A stretch of DNA of 64,000 nucleotides from positions 62,001 through 126,000 of the forward strand of contig NZ_JAQMWQ010000012.1 in NCBI RefSeq assembly GCF_030403775.1, read 5' to 3'. The notes beneath the pieces were generated by a model. The model had not been told where the DNA came from. It was given only the letters and a program-made list of their open reading frames with translations, and made no database searches. Source of the DNA: Paenibacillus sp. BSR1-1. GTDB taxonomy: Bacteria; Bacillota; Bacilli; Bacillales; Cytobacillaceae. Of this stretch, positions 26,266-35,358 are shown one piece after another (positions within the stretch are counted from its first letter, which is position 1; each line of letters opens with the position of its first letter). Both the position numbers and the translations under genes were made by a program.

Positions 26266-27528
26266 TTACTCTTCCACGTAAGGAATCGTTAATGGACCTA
26301 ATGGTAAAACAGCAATCGACATATTCTCTCCGTAAGTTTGTTTCAATTCCTCTAAAGTTTGTTCAATATTATGAGTAGGTTTTAGCATGGAACCGATAAC
26401 TTGTTCATCTGTGAGCATGGAATATACATAAACATCTGCCCAAACTTGTGTCACCGCTTGTTTCTGAACCTGCCATTGATCGAACATTTTAAAATTCGGA
26501 TCATTGATTAGATCCAATAAAGCTTGCGGGCTATCAGCAAATTCAAAAATCTTCGAATAATTCCCATGACTTGGAAGTCCATCCGAGCATTCAGAAGCGA
26601 CAATAATCGTTCCGCCTTTTTTAACAATTTTATGTGCTGCACTCATCCCTTTAACGGCTTGATAAAGATTTTGGTCAAGGGGGTAACCAGAATTGGATGT
26701 AATAACGACATCAAATCGATCGTCACACTTGATCATGGCATGTTCTTTTACAAATTCGCATCCTTTGTCATGGGCTTCATACAATTCACCAGCAAATACA
26801 GCTGTGATTTCTTTTTCTCTATTTAATGTAACATTTAACATGAAGTTAGGTTTACACATACGATTGATCTCACGAGTCATCTCTTGAACAGGGTTATCTT
26901 CCATGTTCCCCCACGTAGAACGAGCATCCCCAATCATTCTTGCATTATGGAAGGTCATAATCGTTTCAATACCAGCAATGCCTGGCATAATCCCTTTTGG
27001 ACCTCCAGAAAATCCTGCAAAAAAGTGAGGTTCGATAAAGCCGGTTACAATGCGAAAATCGGCTTCCACATATTCTTTATTTAAATATACATCACAACCA
27101 AACTTACTTTTCCCAACATTCACCAATGTTTCTTGATCATGACATTGATTGTTAATAATTCTTACATTATCGACAACCCAATCTCCAAGCATTTGAACAA
27201 ATTCTTCCCTTGTTTGGTCACGATGGGTACCTGTTCCATTTATAATAACAAAATTTTCGATTGGAACATGATTAAGTTCTTCAATCAGTACAGGTACCAT
27301 CTTGTGATTGGGTGTTGGTCTCGTAATATCACTGATAACAATTGCCACTTTATCCGTGGCTTTCACCATTTCTTTTAAAGGTCCAGTGCCAATTGGATTT
27401 TTTAATGCTTCTTTTAGGGCTCCAATATCATTTTCTAAACCTGGTAAATGATTAGGCTCAACAATAAATGCATCTTCAGACACTTCAACTTCAAGTTCAT
27501 TTTGGCCATATAATAGGTTTGTTTTCAT
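26266..27528 (-). CDS. larA: LarA-family nickel-pincer racemase/epimerase
   Basis: A 420-residue LarA homologue (DUF2088 plus C-terminal domain), which moves hydride at the alpha carbon of 2-hydroxyacids with a nickel-pincer nucleotide. Key residues are kept: His in INGTGTHRDQ, His and Lys in EPHFFAGFSGGPKG, and Gln/Lys in DQNLYQAVKG. LarA-like proteins include lactate, malate and other racemases. The genes upstream on this strand encode a KdgT-type permease and a glycerate kinase, and the divergent gene encodes a CdaR regulator, so a substrate such as glycerate or another sugar-derived hydroxyacid is as likely as lactate. Confidence 0.88.
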   Translation of the reverse strand: MKTNLLYGQNELEVEVSEDAFIVEPNHLPGLENDIGALKEALKNPIGTGPLKEMVKATDKVAIVISDITRPTPNHKMVPVLIEELNHVPIENFVIINGTGTHRDQTREEFVQMLGDWVVDNVRIINNQCHDQETLVNVGKSKFGCDVYLNKEYVEADFRIVTGFIEPHFFAGFSGGPKGIMPGIAGIETIMTFHNARMIGDARSTWGNMEDNPVQEMTREINRMCKPNFMLNVTLNREKEITAVFAGELYEAHDKGCEFVKEHAMIKCDDRFDVVITSNSGYPLDQNLYQAVKGMSAAHKIVKKGGTIIVASECSDGLPSHGNYSKIFEFADSPQALLDLINDPNFKMFDQWQVQKQAVTQVWADVYVYSMLTDEQVIGSMLKPTHNIEQTLEELKQTYGENMSIAVLPLGPLTIPYVEE

Positions 27529-27638
27529 TTTAATCGCTCACTTTCAATTTTTAAAATGTTCAATAAGTATTTTTGGAAAAAACAATGCCATTTATTTTCC
27601 TAAATAATATTATTTTAACTGCAGTCAATTTAATATTA

Positions 27639-27662
27639 GCCCCTGAGAATGCTCTCAGGGGC
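27639..27662. other. Hairpin between the permease gene and larA
   Basis: GCCCCTGAGA and TCTCAGGGGC form a perfect 10-bp stem with a four-base loop. The T tract follows only on the plus strand, so on the operon mRNA it may act as a processing or weak termination signal. Confidence 0.65.
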
Positions 27663-27691
27663 ATATTTTTCAATTTATTTACCCAGAGAAA

Positions 27692-28660
27692 TTAACTTGC
27701 CTGCCGCTCTTGCAGGTTTAATTTTCCTTTCTTCTGAAGCCTGTTTGCGTACCAGGCAACCACTATTGGACATAGAATTGCACTTACAATAACACTTGCA
27801 GCAACCATTATTGTTGCTGATCCCGCCACTTCAGCATAGGCAGGGTTTGCTGCAGCCACAGCAGCTGGAACTCCAGCGGCATTGCCAGCAGTGGTAGCAG
27901 CAGATAATCCTGCAATCCCGTTCCCGCCTGTTAAACGGTCTGCAAAGAATAGGGCAGTCCCAGTAACAACTACGACAGCAACCCCTAGTAAGATACCAGT
28001 CAAACCGGAAGCAGCCACTTTTTTGAAATCTAGACCGCACCCAAGACCAAATGCAAAGAAAGGAATTAGAACAGGACCCGCTTTCCCAAAAAATTCACGA
28101 AGATCTTTATCCAAATTACCTACAATCATTCCCAGAACTAATGGAAGTACTGCACCAACCATCGCTTGCCAAGGGAAACCAGCAAGACCAGCAGCACCTA
28201 AAGTAAGCATTGTAAGAAATGGACCAGATTCAAGAGACATTATAGAGTAAGCACCTGCATCCTCAGGCCTACCAAATTGACCCATCAGAGCCATGTACAT
28301 ACCGCCATTCGTGTCATTCATAGCAGCAACAATGGCCAGTACTGACAACCCGCCAAGCACCATTCCATTACCCATGAACTGTGCAGCAATAATACCAGCA
28401 ATTGCAGCCACGCCAATCTTTGTGAATAATAACACGCCGCCTTTTTTCATGATATAAGGTGTGGCCTTGAAGCTTAATGTTGATCCCATACAGAAAAAGA
28501 ATACAGCTAAAATTGGGAGAGCGCCCGTCCAAAGGGCACCAGTAAAGGAACCAAAAAAAGTAGGTGTTCCAGGAAATAGCGTATTTAGTGTTGCACCAAT
28601 GAGAAGTGGAAATAGCATCATTGAACCGGGAATTCTATCGAGTGTTGCTTTAATTTTCAT
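27692..28660 (-). CDS. KdgT-family 2-keto-3-deoxygluconate-type permease
   Basis: A 322-residue, about ten-helix membrane protein starting with the KdgT hallmark [16 protein letters not shown]. Glycine-rich helices such as [14 protein letters not shown] and [16 protein letters not shown] match the family, which takes up ketodeoxygluconate and related acids with protons. Next to glycerate kinase and larA it probably imports glycerate, a hydroxyacid or a sugar acid, rather than KDG itself. A separate KDG operon at 53.4-57.2 kb uses an MFS carrier. Confidence 0.9.
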   Translation of the reverse strand: MKIKATLDRIPGSMMLFPLLIGATLNTLFPGTPTFFGSFTGALWTGALPILAVFFFCMGSTLSFKATPYIMKKGGVLLFTKIGVAAIAGIIAAQFMGNGMVLGGLSVLAIVAAMNDTNGGMYMALMGQFGRPEDAGAYSIMSLESGPFLTMLTLGAAGLAGFPWQAMVGAVLPLVLGMIVGNLDKDLREFFGKAGPVLIPFFAFGLGCGLDFKKVAASGLTGILLGVAVVVVTGTALFFADRLTGGNGIAGLSAATTAGNAAGVPAAVAAANPAYAEVAGSATIMVAASVIVSAILCPIVVAWYANRLQKKGKLNLQERQAS

Positions 28661-28744
28661 AACGGTGTAGCTCCTCTCTAGTAAAAATTAATTTTTATAT
28701 ATTTTAAAAATGGTAGATTATTGTAAAAATATTTGCCGAATTCT

Positions 28745-29902
28745 TTAAACTGTGGGAAATTTTATTTTATTTCGTTGATAAAAAAGTGAACGGACTACCT
28801 GCTCGGCCACATTTTCTAACAACTCGCCAGCATTTTCCATGGCTTCTTTTAATTCCATAGGCTTGTTTATAATACTGTGAACGCTTAAAACTCCATACTG
28901 ATAAAGTGCTTCTATTCCTTTTCCTACTGAACCAGCCAAAATGACTGTCGGAATATTTTTCAATAATGCCGCCTGCGCGACTCCCATCGGTGTCTTACCT
29001 GAAGCGGTTTGGAAATCTACTTGTCCCTCACCTGTTATGACAAGGTCTGCACCTTCAAGAGCTGTCTGAAGGCCTGTATATTCTATCACCACATCGATGC
29101 CCCTTCTCATTCTTGAAGGAAAAAATGCCTGGAATGCCCCACCAATTCCACCAGCAGCTCCTGCTCCTGGGGAATCATGGAGATGAACACCTGTTACTTT
29201 TTCAACTTCATCTGCCCAATGAGCTAGACAAGCATCTAAAATTGAAACCATCTCAGGAGTTGCTCCCTTTTGTGGACCGAACACATGTGATGCTCCGTGT
29301 GGGCCAATTAAAGGGTTTTCTACATCCGATGCAATAAGAAACTTACAATCAGCTATTCTTTCGTCAAACTCGCTTAAATCAATAGAATGAATCTTAGCAA
29401 GCTCTGCACCACCAGTGGAGATTTTGTTTCCCTTCTCATCTAAAAGTGATAAACCAAGAGCCTGGAGCATCCCCGCCCCACCATCATTGGTAGCTGAACC
29501 GCCCAGTGCTAAAATAAATGACGTAAAACCATCATCTAAAGCCTGTTTAATAAGTTCCCCAGTTCCAAAGGTAGTTGTATTTAAAGGATTAAGTTCTTCT
29601 CGAGGAATTAGTGGGATCCCAGAGGCCTTTGCCATTTCGATGACACAGGTCTTTCCATCACCCAATATGCCATATTCAGCTTCAACCTTTTTACCTAAGG
29701 GTCCAGTAACAAGTACTGAAATTTTTTGTCCATTAGTGACAGCAACTAAAGTATCTAACGTTCCTTCCCCACCATCAGCAACAGGAAGGCATAGAGTGTC
29801 GGCATCCGAAAATGCCTTTTGAATGCCTCTTTCTATTGCTCTGGCTGCCTCAAATGCACTTAAACTCCCCTTAAATGAGTCAGGGGCTATTACAATCTTC
29901 AT
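28745..29902 (-). CDS. Glycerate 2-kinase
   Basis: A 385-residue GckA/GarK-type kinase (glycerate kinase family 1) phosphorylating D-glycerate. It opens KIVIAPDSFKGSLSAFEAA and contains LALGGSATNDGGAGMLQALG and VITGEGQVDFQTASGKTP, all diagnostic. It is the first gene of the minus-strand operon leading to the permease, larA and larE. A cre-like site lies 16 bp upstream of the start, pointing to carbon catabolite repression. Confidence 0.95.
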   Translation of the reverse strand: MKIVIAPDSFKGSLSAFEAARAIERGIQKAFSDADTLCLPVADGGEGTLDTLVAVTNGQKISVLVTGPLGKKVEAEYGILGDGKTCVIEMAKASGIPLIPREELNPLNTTTFGTGELIKQALDDGFTSFILALGGSATNDGGAGMLQALGLSLLDEKGNKISTGGAELAKIHSIDLSEFDERIADCKFLIASDVENPLIGPHGASHVFGPQKGATPEMVSILDACLAHWADEVEKVTGVHLHDSPGAGAAGGIGGAFQAFFPSRMRRGIDVVIEYTGLQTALEGADLVITGEGQVDFQTASGKTPMGVAQAALLKNIPTVILAGSVGKGIEALYQYGVLSVHSIINKPMELKEAMENAGELLENVAEQVVRSLFYQRNKIKFPTV

Positions 29903-29917
29903 TTTTATTCCCCTTTC

Positions 29918-29931
29918 GAAAGCGTTTTCAT
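29918..29931 (-). promoter_or_regulatory. cre site (CcpA operator) upstream of glycerate kinase
   Basis: TGAAAACGCTTTCG on the minus strand matches the cre consensus at all positions but the last. Its place just before the first gene suggests repression in the presence of preferred sugars. Confidence 0.72.
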
Positions 29932-30046
29932 TTCTATCCTCATTATACTAATCTTGATTATAAGAAGCATCGTGTGTACCATATAAAAAAAGGGACTAAT
30001 TTTTTGAAATTTTCGTATGTTTTAACTAATTTCTTGGAGGAATAGG

Positions 30047-31153
30047 ATGTTAACGAGAGAAATTGCCCAAACCATTGTATTAGAAACCTCTCTACGCCTT
30101 AATAGAAATATAAACATTATGGATGAAAAAGGGATTATTATAGCCTCCTGTGATCCTTCTAGGATAGACGATATTCACGAGGGGGCACTTGAAGTTCTAA
30201 AAAGCGGTGAAACACTTATTATACCTTTTAATGAAAAAGGTGTTTGGAAAGGAGCCCATCCCGGCATCAACCTACCGATTGTTTTTCAGGATAGAATTGT
30301 TGGAGTAATTGGCATTACGGGAAATCCCGAAGATATACAGGAATTTAGCGGCATCGTAAAAATGATTACGGAGCTTATGATAAAAGAAAAATTTATCGCT
30401 TCTCAATTGGAATGGAAACTACGAACCAAAGAAATGATTATCGAAGAACTTTTGAAAAGTTCTCCTTCCTACAGTACTATCGAACGTGGGCTTAACCTAA
30501 TTGGCTTAAATCTTGAGGCACCATTTATCACACATGTGATTCAAATGATGGATCGCGCAATCTCAAATCAAACATTAACTTATAAAATAGAAGGAATGAT
30601 TGGTGAAAAACAATGCCTTGTAGGCTTTATCAATACTAATCGGATGTTTATCGCCTTTTCCGGATTCACTCAGCAAGAAGCAGACAAAAAGCTGCAAAAC
30701 ATATACGACGAATTGAAAAAGCTGAAGTTAAAATTCCGACTTGCATACAGCACTTCTTTTAAATCGATGAGTAAGTTTAACCAATCCTATATTGATTGTG
30801 ACCTTGCCCTTCAAATCAGTGACGAAGCAGAGGATTTTATTTCATTTGCCGACGTGGAACCAAAGGCATTAATTTATAAAATAGATCGGGCATGGGGAGA
30901 AAGGTTTAACACCAGAATCATGAACAAAACCTTGCTTAAATATGCTGATACTTTAGAAGCCTTTTTTAAAAATAATTTAAATATCCAGCAAACGGCTGAA
31001 GACTTATATCTTCACCGAAACACACTCATTTATCGACTAAGCAAAATAGAACAAGAAACGGGCTATGATCCAAAAACGTTTAAAGATGCGTTAACACTAC
31101 AGCTTGCTCTTTGGACAGATAAAAAGTTAAAAAGCGAGGAGCTTACTAACTAG
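30047..31153 (+). CDS. CdaR-family sugar-diacid transcriptional regulator
   Basis: A 368-residue regulator with an N-terminal sugar-diacid recognition domain ([20 protein letters not shown], then HEGALEVLKSGE) and a C-terminal PucR-type HTH (NNLNIQQTAEDLYLHRNTLI). E. coli CdaR activates glycerate, galactarate and glucarate genes. Divergence from the glycerate kinase operon suggests that it activates that operon in response to glycerate or a related acid. TTGGAGGAA precedes the ATG. Confidence 0.93.
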   Translation: MLTREIAQTIVLETSLRLNRNINIMDEKGIIIASCDPSRIDDIHEGALEVLKSGETLIIPFNEKGVWKGAHPGINLPIVFQDRIVGVIGITGNPEDIQEFSGIVKMITELMIKEKFIASQLEWKLRTKEMIIEELLKSSPSYSTIERGLNLIGLNLEAPFITHVIQMMDRAISNQTLTYKIEGMIGEKQCLVGFINTNRMFIAFSGFTQQEADKKLQNIYDELKKLKLKFRLAYSTSFKSMSKFNQSYIDCDLALQISDEAEDFISFADVEPKALIYKIDRAWGERFNTRIMNKTLLKYADTLEAFFKNNLNIQQTAEDLYLHRNTLIYRLSKIEQETGYDPKTFKDALTLQLALWTDKKLKSEELTN

Positions 31154-31550
31154 ATAAACACAAACAGGTCAGGTACCGAACTATCGTTTTAAATTCAGTC
31201 ACTGTAATCGTATTACTTGCAGGTGTTATTAAACTCTTACTCATTTTAGTCCATTCAGTGCAAAAGAAAAAGGTCTGGAGATATCCTAAAATCAGTTCCA
31301 ACAAAAGCAAAATCCCAATCATTTTGATTTTGGGATTTTGCTTTGACTATCTATATATACTATTTACCTAATTTTCTATACTTCTAAGGAAAAAGCTGAA
31401 GTAATTTCATTCCATGTATGACTGTTCAACATATAAAGTTCATTCTCTCTCCTTTCATAAGTCCTTGGAAAATTTCAAACTAATCTTTAAATTATTTAAA
31501 CCATAAATGGTAAATTTTTATTACATTTTTCAAAATACTAACATACACTT
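31154..31550. other. Intergenic region with a possible decayed membrane ORF
   Basis: An open plus-strand frame directly after cdaR, about 31154-31370, reads as a hydrophobic helix plus basic tail (IVLNSVTVIVLLAGVIKLLL) but has no start codon. It may be a relic. A terminator hairpin lies inside it at 31303. Nothing else is recognised. Confidence 0.35.
31303..31345. terminator. Terminator hairpin downstream of cdaR
   Basis: AAAGCAAAATCCCA and TGGGATTTTGCTTT form a perfect 14-bp stem. The A- and T-rich ends of the stem could serve either strand. Confidence 0.7.
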
Positions 31551-31581
31551 TTTATAAATGAATGAATTATTCATTTATAAA
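31551..31581. promoter_or_regulatory. Perfect 13-bp inverted repeat, probable TetR-family operator
   Basis: TTTATAAATGAAT and ATTCATTTATAAA flank the spacer GAATT. It overlaps the start region of the SDR transcript, just after a possible promoter (TTACAT, 17 bp, TACACT at 31521-31549) and just before the AAGGAGG of the SDR gene. The next gene but one encodes a TetR repressor. Confidence 0.75.
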
Positions 31582-31597
31582 GGAGGTCTCTAACGTT

Positions 31598-32497
31598 ATG
31601 AGTGAACGAGAATGGAATCTTCAGGATAAATATGTATTGATTACAGGCGCAACAAATGGAATCGGGCTTGCAGCAGCAAAGGCTATTGCTGCACGTGGAG
31701 CAAATATCGGAATTATTGCCAGGAATCAGAGAAGGGCAGAAGAAATTTCTATACAATTAAAAAAGCAAACGAGTAAACCGATAAAAGTGGATATCTTCAT
31801 TGCTGATCTTTCCTCTCAAAGTTCCATTCGCCAAGCAGCTGAACAAATACTGGAAAGGTGCCCACAGATTGATTTATTAGTGAATAATGCCGGAGCTTTA
31901 TTCGATACCCTTCTGAAGACGGAGGATGGTGTGGAAATGACCTGGGCATTGAACCACTTGGCACCTTTTCTTCTCACTTCACTTCTATTAAACCGTCTAA
32001 AGGAAAGTGATTCAGCTCGGGTGATCAATACCTCATCACATGGGCATAAGATGGTAAAAAACGGTTTTGATTTTGATAATATCAACGGTGAGGATCTCTA
32101 TACAGGAGTTAAAAAGTTAATGGGCGGTCCAACACTTCGGTATGCTCAGACCAAGCTTGCTAATATTTTATTTACTTCTGAATTGGCACAGCGGCTAGAA
32201 GGAACAAATATTACCGTTCATTGTTTCGACCCTGGACTCGTTGCCACGAATTTCAATCAAAACAATGGAAGGATGGCCAAAGCGACAATGGCTGTTATGA
32301 AGCTCTTTTCCCGTACACCGGAGGAGGGAGCGGATACATTGGTATGGCTTGCGGAAATGAAGGATGTCTCCTGGCTAAACGGCAAATACTGCGCTGACAG
32401 ACAATTAAAGGAACCGACGGAAGTCGCCGCTGACAGAGAATTGGCCAAAAGGCTTTGGGAAATAAGCGAGGAACAAGTTGGGGCATCATTGAAATAA
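31598..32497 (+). CDS. Short-chain dehydrogenase/reductase (retinol dehydrogenase-like)
   Basis: A 299-residue classical SDR. It has the cofactor motif TGATNGIGLAAAK, the NNAG structural motif in LVNNAGALFDT, and the catalytic YxxxK in YAQTKLAN. The start at 31598 follows AAGGAGG; an upstream ATG at 31562 lies inside the operator. It is followed by a TetR gene, and a palindrome covers its promoter, so it is probably induced by a small hydrophobic compound. Substrate is unknown. Confidence 0.88.
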   Translation: MSEREWNLQDKYVLITGATNGIGLAAAKAIAARGANIGIIARNQRRAEEISIQLKKQTSKPIKVDIFIADLSSQSSIRQAAEQILERCPQIDLLVNNAGALFDTLLKTEDGVEMTWALNHLAPFLLTSLLLNRLKESDSARVINTSSHGHKMVKNGFDFDNINGEDLYTGVKKLMGGPTLRYAQTKLANILFTSELAQRLEGTNITVHCFDPGLVATNFNQNNGRMAKATMAVMKLFSRTPEEGADTLVWLAEMKDVSWLNGKYCADRQLKEPTEVAADRELAKRLWEISEEQVGASLK

Positions 32498-32546
32498 TTG
32501 TTATAGTTTTCATAAAAAAAAACCCTATGGAAGAGGATGAATAAGG

Positions 32547-33140
32547 GTGACACCATTAAATGATCACCAACTGGACCAGCTCCGTGATGAACGGAAAGAA
32601 CAAATAAAGAAAGCTGCGCTAAAAGTATTTGCTTGCCGGGGACTGATTGGAACGAAAATGAGCATGATTGCTCAGGAAGCGGGCATTAGCCAAGGTCTAT
32701 CCTATCGATATTACAGTTCCAAAGATGAGCTTTTTATTGCACTTGTTCAGGATGCGATGGAAGAAACGGCTAAGGCATTTGCAGCATTCGGGCTCATGAA
32801 AGGTTCGCCTTTAGAAAAAATCAAAGAATTTACCATAAATATGCTGGATGAAAGCAATCGACATTCCTTTATGCTCATACAGCAGGTGCAAACATCCGAT
32901 GAAGTGCCTGACAAGGCAAAAAATATTGTCCAGCAATATCCAACCAGTTCTCTTATTGAACAAATGACCCCCATCTTTAAAGAGGGGCAAGAGAAAGGGG
33001 AATTTAGTAAAGGCGATCCTGCTGAACTTTTGATGCTCTATTTCTCCGTCATTTCCGGTTTGATGCTGCTGCCTCACGGATTAGATGGGGTTAACTTAAT
33101 TCATCATGTTGATAATTTAATGAAAATATTAAAGGAATGA
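32547..33140 (+). CDS. TetR-family transcriptional repressor
   Basis: A 197-residue regulator. The N-terminal HTH reads MSMIAQEAGISQGLSYRYYS, typical of TetR, followed by a ligand-binding helical domain. It starts with GTG, with AGAGGA about 10 bp upstream. It is cotranscribed with the SDR 49 bp upstream and probably represses both through the 13-bp inverted repeat at 31551-31581. Confidence 0.9.
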   Translation: MTPLNDHQLDQLRDERKEQIKKAALKVFACRGLIGTKMSMIAQEAGISQGLSYRYYSSKDELFIALVQDAMEETAKAFAAFGLMKGSPLEKIKEFTINMLDESNRHSFMLIQQVQTSDEVPDKAKNIVQQYPTSSLIEQMTPIFKEGQEKGEFSKGDPAELLMLYFSVISGLMLLPHGLDGVNLIHHVDNLMKILKE

Positions 33141-33149
33141 AACAAATTT

Positions 33150-33208
33150 AAGTCACCTATCGTCATGGACCCTAACAGGCACTTATGATAGTAGGTGACT
33201 TATTTTTT
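33150..33208 (+). terminator. Terminator of the SDR-tetR operon
   Basis: AAGTCACCTATCGTCA pairs with TGATAGTAGGTGACTT, followed by a T run, 10 bp after the tetR stop. Confidence 0.85.
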
Positions 33209-33277
33209 GAATACACTCCCCGAATAATGTCGATGAATTCGACAAAATGCGTGTGCTGATGTTCCTCCTTTGGGAAC

Positions 33278-33315
33278 AAAAATAGACCAATCACCTGTTA
33301 GGATGACTGGTCTTC
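33278..33315 (-). terminator. Terminator of the galactitol-type PTS operon
   Basis: AGACCAATCACC pairs with GGATGACTGGTCT with small imperfections; on the minus strand the stem is followed by ATTTTTG. It lies 35 bp past the SIS gene. Confidence 0.75.
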
Positions 33316-33349
33316 GTAGTTATAATATATATTCAATTTTTATTAGATT

Positions 33350-33904
33350 CTATTCAAAATCTGCATGCCGTTGAAACATTGATTCTGATGTTTCACCTAT
33401 TTCATCCATTAAATTCATTATCATTCCATCAAAAGTTAAGAAAGCTAATTGTTCAAACGCTGACCCCATTGGCTGAGCAAAGATTGAATCTTCGCGATTA
33501 TTATCAGTTTTGGTCGTTCCTGGAAGTGCTAAGACAGCATCAGCTAATTTTCCAATGGTTGAATCTGGTTTCATTGTAACTAGCGCAATACGAACACCGC
33601 TTTGCTTTGCCTTTTCAGCTAAACTTTTTAAGCTTCCAGTTTCGCCTGATCCTGAACAGATAATCAATAGGTCGCCTGGTTTAGAATGTGGTGAACTAAT
33701 TTCACCAACAACACTGACAGAAAATCCAAGATGCATCAGACGATTGGCAAAAGCTCTAATAGCGATCCCTGAACGTCCAGCTCCATTTAAGAAAATATGT
33801 TTTGCCGCTTTGATTTCTTCAATGAAGCTTGCAAGATCCTCTGGATTAACTTTTTCAGCATTAGTAGTTAATTCATTTAAAATTTCCAACGTATAATTTT
33901 TCAT
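33350..33904 (-). CDS. SIS-domain sugar-phosphate isomerase (6-phospho-3-hexuloisomerase family)
   Basis: A 184-residue SIS protein with GAGRSGIAIRAFANRLMHLG and CSGSGETGSL, matching the Hxlb/PHI family that interconverts 3-hexulose 6-phosphate and fructose 6-phosphate. It ends an operon for a galactitol-type PTS, an SDR and an Rpe-like epimerase, without an hxlA partner. That suggests isomerisation of a keto-sugar phosphate produced from the imported polyol, not formaldehyde fixation. A second copy at 51019 is paired with hxlA. Confidence 0.85.
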   Translation of the reverse strand: MKNYTLEILNELTTNAEKVNPEDLASFIEEIKAAKHIFLNGAGRSGIAIRAFANRLMHLGFSVSVVGEISSPHSKPGDLLIICSGSGETGSLKSLAEKAKQSGVRIALVTMKPDSTIGKLADAVLALPGTTKTDNNREDSIFAQPMGSAFEQLAFLTFDGMIMNLMDEIGETSESMFQRHADFE

Positions 33905-33919
33905 CGTATGGCTCCTATA

Positions 33920-34672
33920 CTAAGCGATTGTTCTGCCACCATCCATTAAGATTGTTTGTCCTTGAATGTATGAATTAGCTTTATCAGCCAAGAATAGAGT
34001 CAAATTTGCAACGTCTTCTATTGTTCCAAAGCGGCGAACAGGAATTTTTTCCAAGACAGCATTTAAACTTTCTTCTGTTGGATAATTAACTCTCATCATT
34101 TCTCCTGAATCAATTAATCGAGGTGCGATTGCATTAACATTGACGCCTTTCGGTCCAAGTTCTTTCGCCAGTCCACGAATCAAGCCTTCTCCCCCTGCTT
34201 TAGAAGCTGGATAAGAAACACCACCACCTGTACCGCTCAAAGCAGAACCAGAACTAATATAGACAATTGACCCTTTATTCGTTAGGAAATCATTGTAGAA
34301 AGCTTTCACTGTGTTGAAAAGCCCAGTTAAGTTTATGCTTATGGTTTTACTCCATTCTTCAAACGAAATGTCATTAACTTTATTAGCAAAAGCTACACCT
34401 GCATTTAGAACAAGGATATCAATACGGCCGAATTCTTCAAAGACTTTATCACGAACTCGTACTAAAGCTTCTGGATCTGATACATCAGCTTGAACAAAAA
34501 TTGATTTTACAAATTCCTCTGTAATCTCTTTAGCTGTTTCTTCACCTGTTTCAGCATTATAATCGACAATTACTGTATTTGCGCCTGCTTCCGCAAATTG
34601 TCTAGCAATTCCTTTCCCGATTCCATGTCCTGCTCCTGTAATTAATGCAACTTTTCCTTCAAAATTCCCCAT
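33920..34672 (-). CDS. Short-chain dehydrogenase, probable polyol-phosphate dehydrogenase
   Basis: A 250-residue classical SDR: TGAGHGIGKGIARQ (cofactor site), LVLNAGVAF (NAG motif), catalytic Ser-Tyr-Lys in VYISSGSAL and YPASKAGG, and the C-terminal QGQTILMDGG. Its place between the SIS isomerase and Rpe-like genes of a PTS operon suggests that it oxidises the phosphorylated polyol delivered by the PTS, but the substrate is not known. Confidence 0.88.
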   Translation of the reverse strand: MGNFEGKVALITGAGHGIGKGIARQFAEAGANTVIVDYNAETGEETAKEITEEFVKSIFVQADVSDPEALVRVRDKVFEEFGRIDILVLNAGVAFANKVNDISFEEWSKTISINLTGLFNTVKAFYNDFLTNKGSIVYISSGSALSGTGGGVSYPASKAGGEGLIRGLAKELGPKGVNVNAIAPRLIDSGEMMRVNYPTEESLNAVLEKIPVRRFGTIEDVANLTLFLADKANSYIQGQTILMDGGRTIA

Positions 34673-34694
34673 TTTTATTCCGATCCCTTCTATA

Positions 34695-35336
34695 TTATTT
34701 TTCTAGCATTTTAAGATTCTTTAGATGTGCCTTGTTATCAGTAAATAAATAAGATCCAATCACAATCATGGAAGCCCCTGCTTCGATACATTTCCTAGCT
34801 ATATCTTCATCAACGCCGCCATCGACTTCAATTTGAATATCACGATTCCCAATCATTTCTTTTACCTCTCTGATTCGATCAATCGTTTCTTCAATAAAAG
34901 TTTGATTAGGTCTTCCTGGATTAATAGACATTATTAAAATATAATCAACCGTATTAAGGAGGGGTTTTAATAGCGAGGTGTCCGTTCCCGGATTGATGAC
35001 GACCCCTGCTTTCCTTCCATGCTGTTTAATTTGATCAATCACAAAGCGAACATGTGGAGTTGATTCATAGTGAACTGAGATCATTTCAGCGCCCGTCTCT
35101 AATACACTAGCTATTTGACGCTCTGGGTATGAAACCATCATATGAACATCTAATTTCATTTTCACTTGCTTTTTAATGCTTTTAATCTGTTCTGGACCAA
35201 ATGCGATATGAGGGACGAAGTTTCCGTCCATCATATCAACATGAAGGGTGTCAAAACCTTCTTCATACAAACAATCGCATTCTTCTTTTAAATTCATAAT
35301 ATCTGCTGCAAATAACGAAGGTAAGATCTGATTCAT
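34695..35336 (-). CDS. Ribulose-phosphate 3-epimerase family protein
   Basis: A 213-residue TIM-barrel epimerase. Metal and catalytic residues are in TLHVDMMDGNFVP (His, Asp), LDVHMMV (His) and IEVDGGV (Asp). The loop MSINPGRPNQTF is slightly different from the usual NPGFGGQ, which fits a specialised substrate such as a hexulose phosphate (AlsE-like) rather than the housekeeping enzyme. It is the fifth gene of the PTS operon. Confidence 0.88.
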   Translation of the reverse strand: MNQILPSLFAADIMNLKEECDCLYEEGFDTLHVDMMDGNFVPHIAFGPEQIKSIKKQVKMKLDVHMMVSYPERQIASVLETGAEMISVHYESTPHVRFVIDQIKQHGRKAGVVINPGTDTSLLKPLLNTVDYILIMSINPGRPNQTFIEETIDRIREVKEMIGNRDIQIEVDGGVDEDIARKCIEAGASMIVIGSYLFTDNKAHLKNLKMLEK

Positions 35337-35358
35337 TACTGTACCTCTTCCCTGTCTA

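Noticed and set aside
31154..31370. Small membrane protein gene after cdaR
   Set aside because: The frame is hydrophobic and open but has no start codon and contains a terminator stem; kept only as a possible relic.
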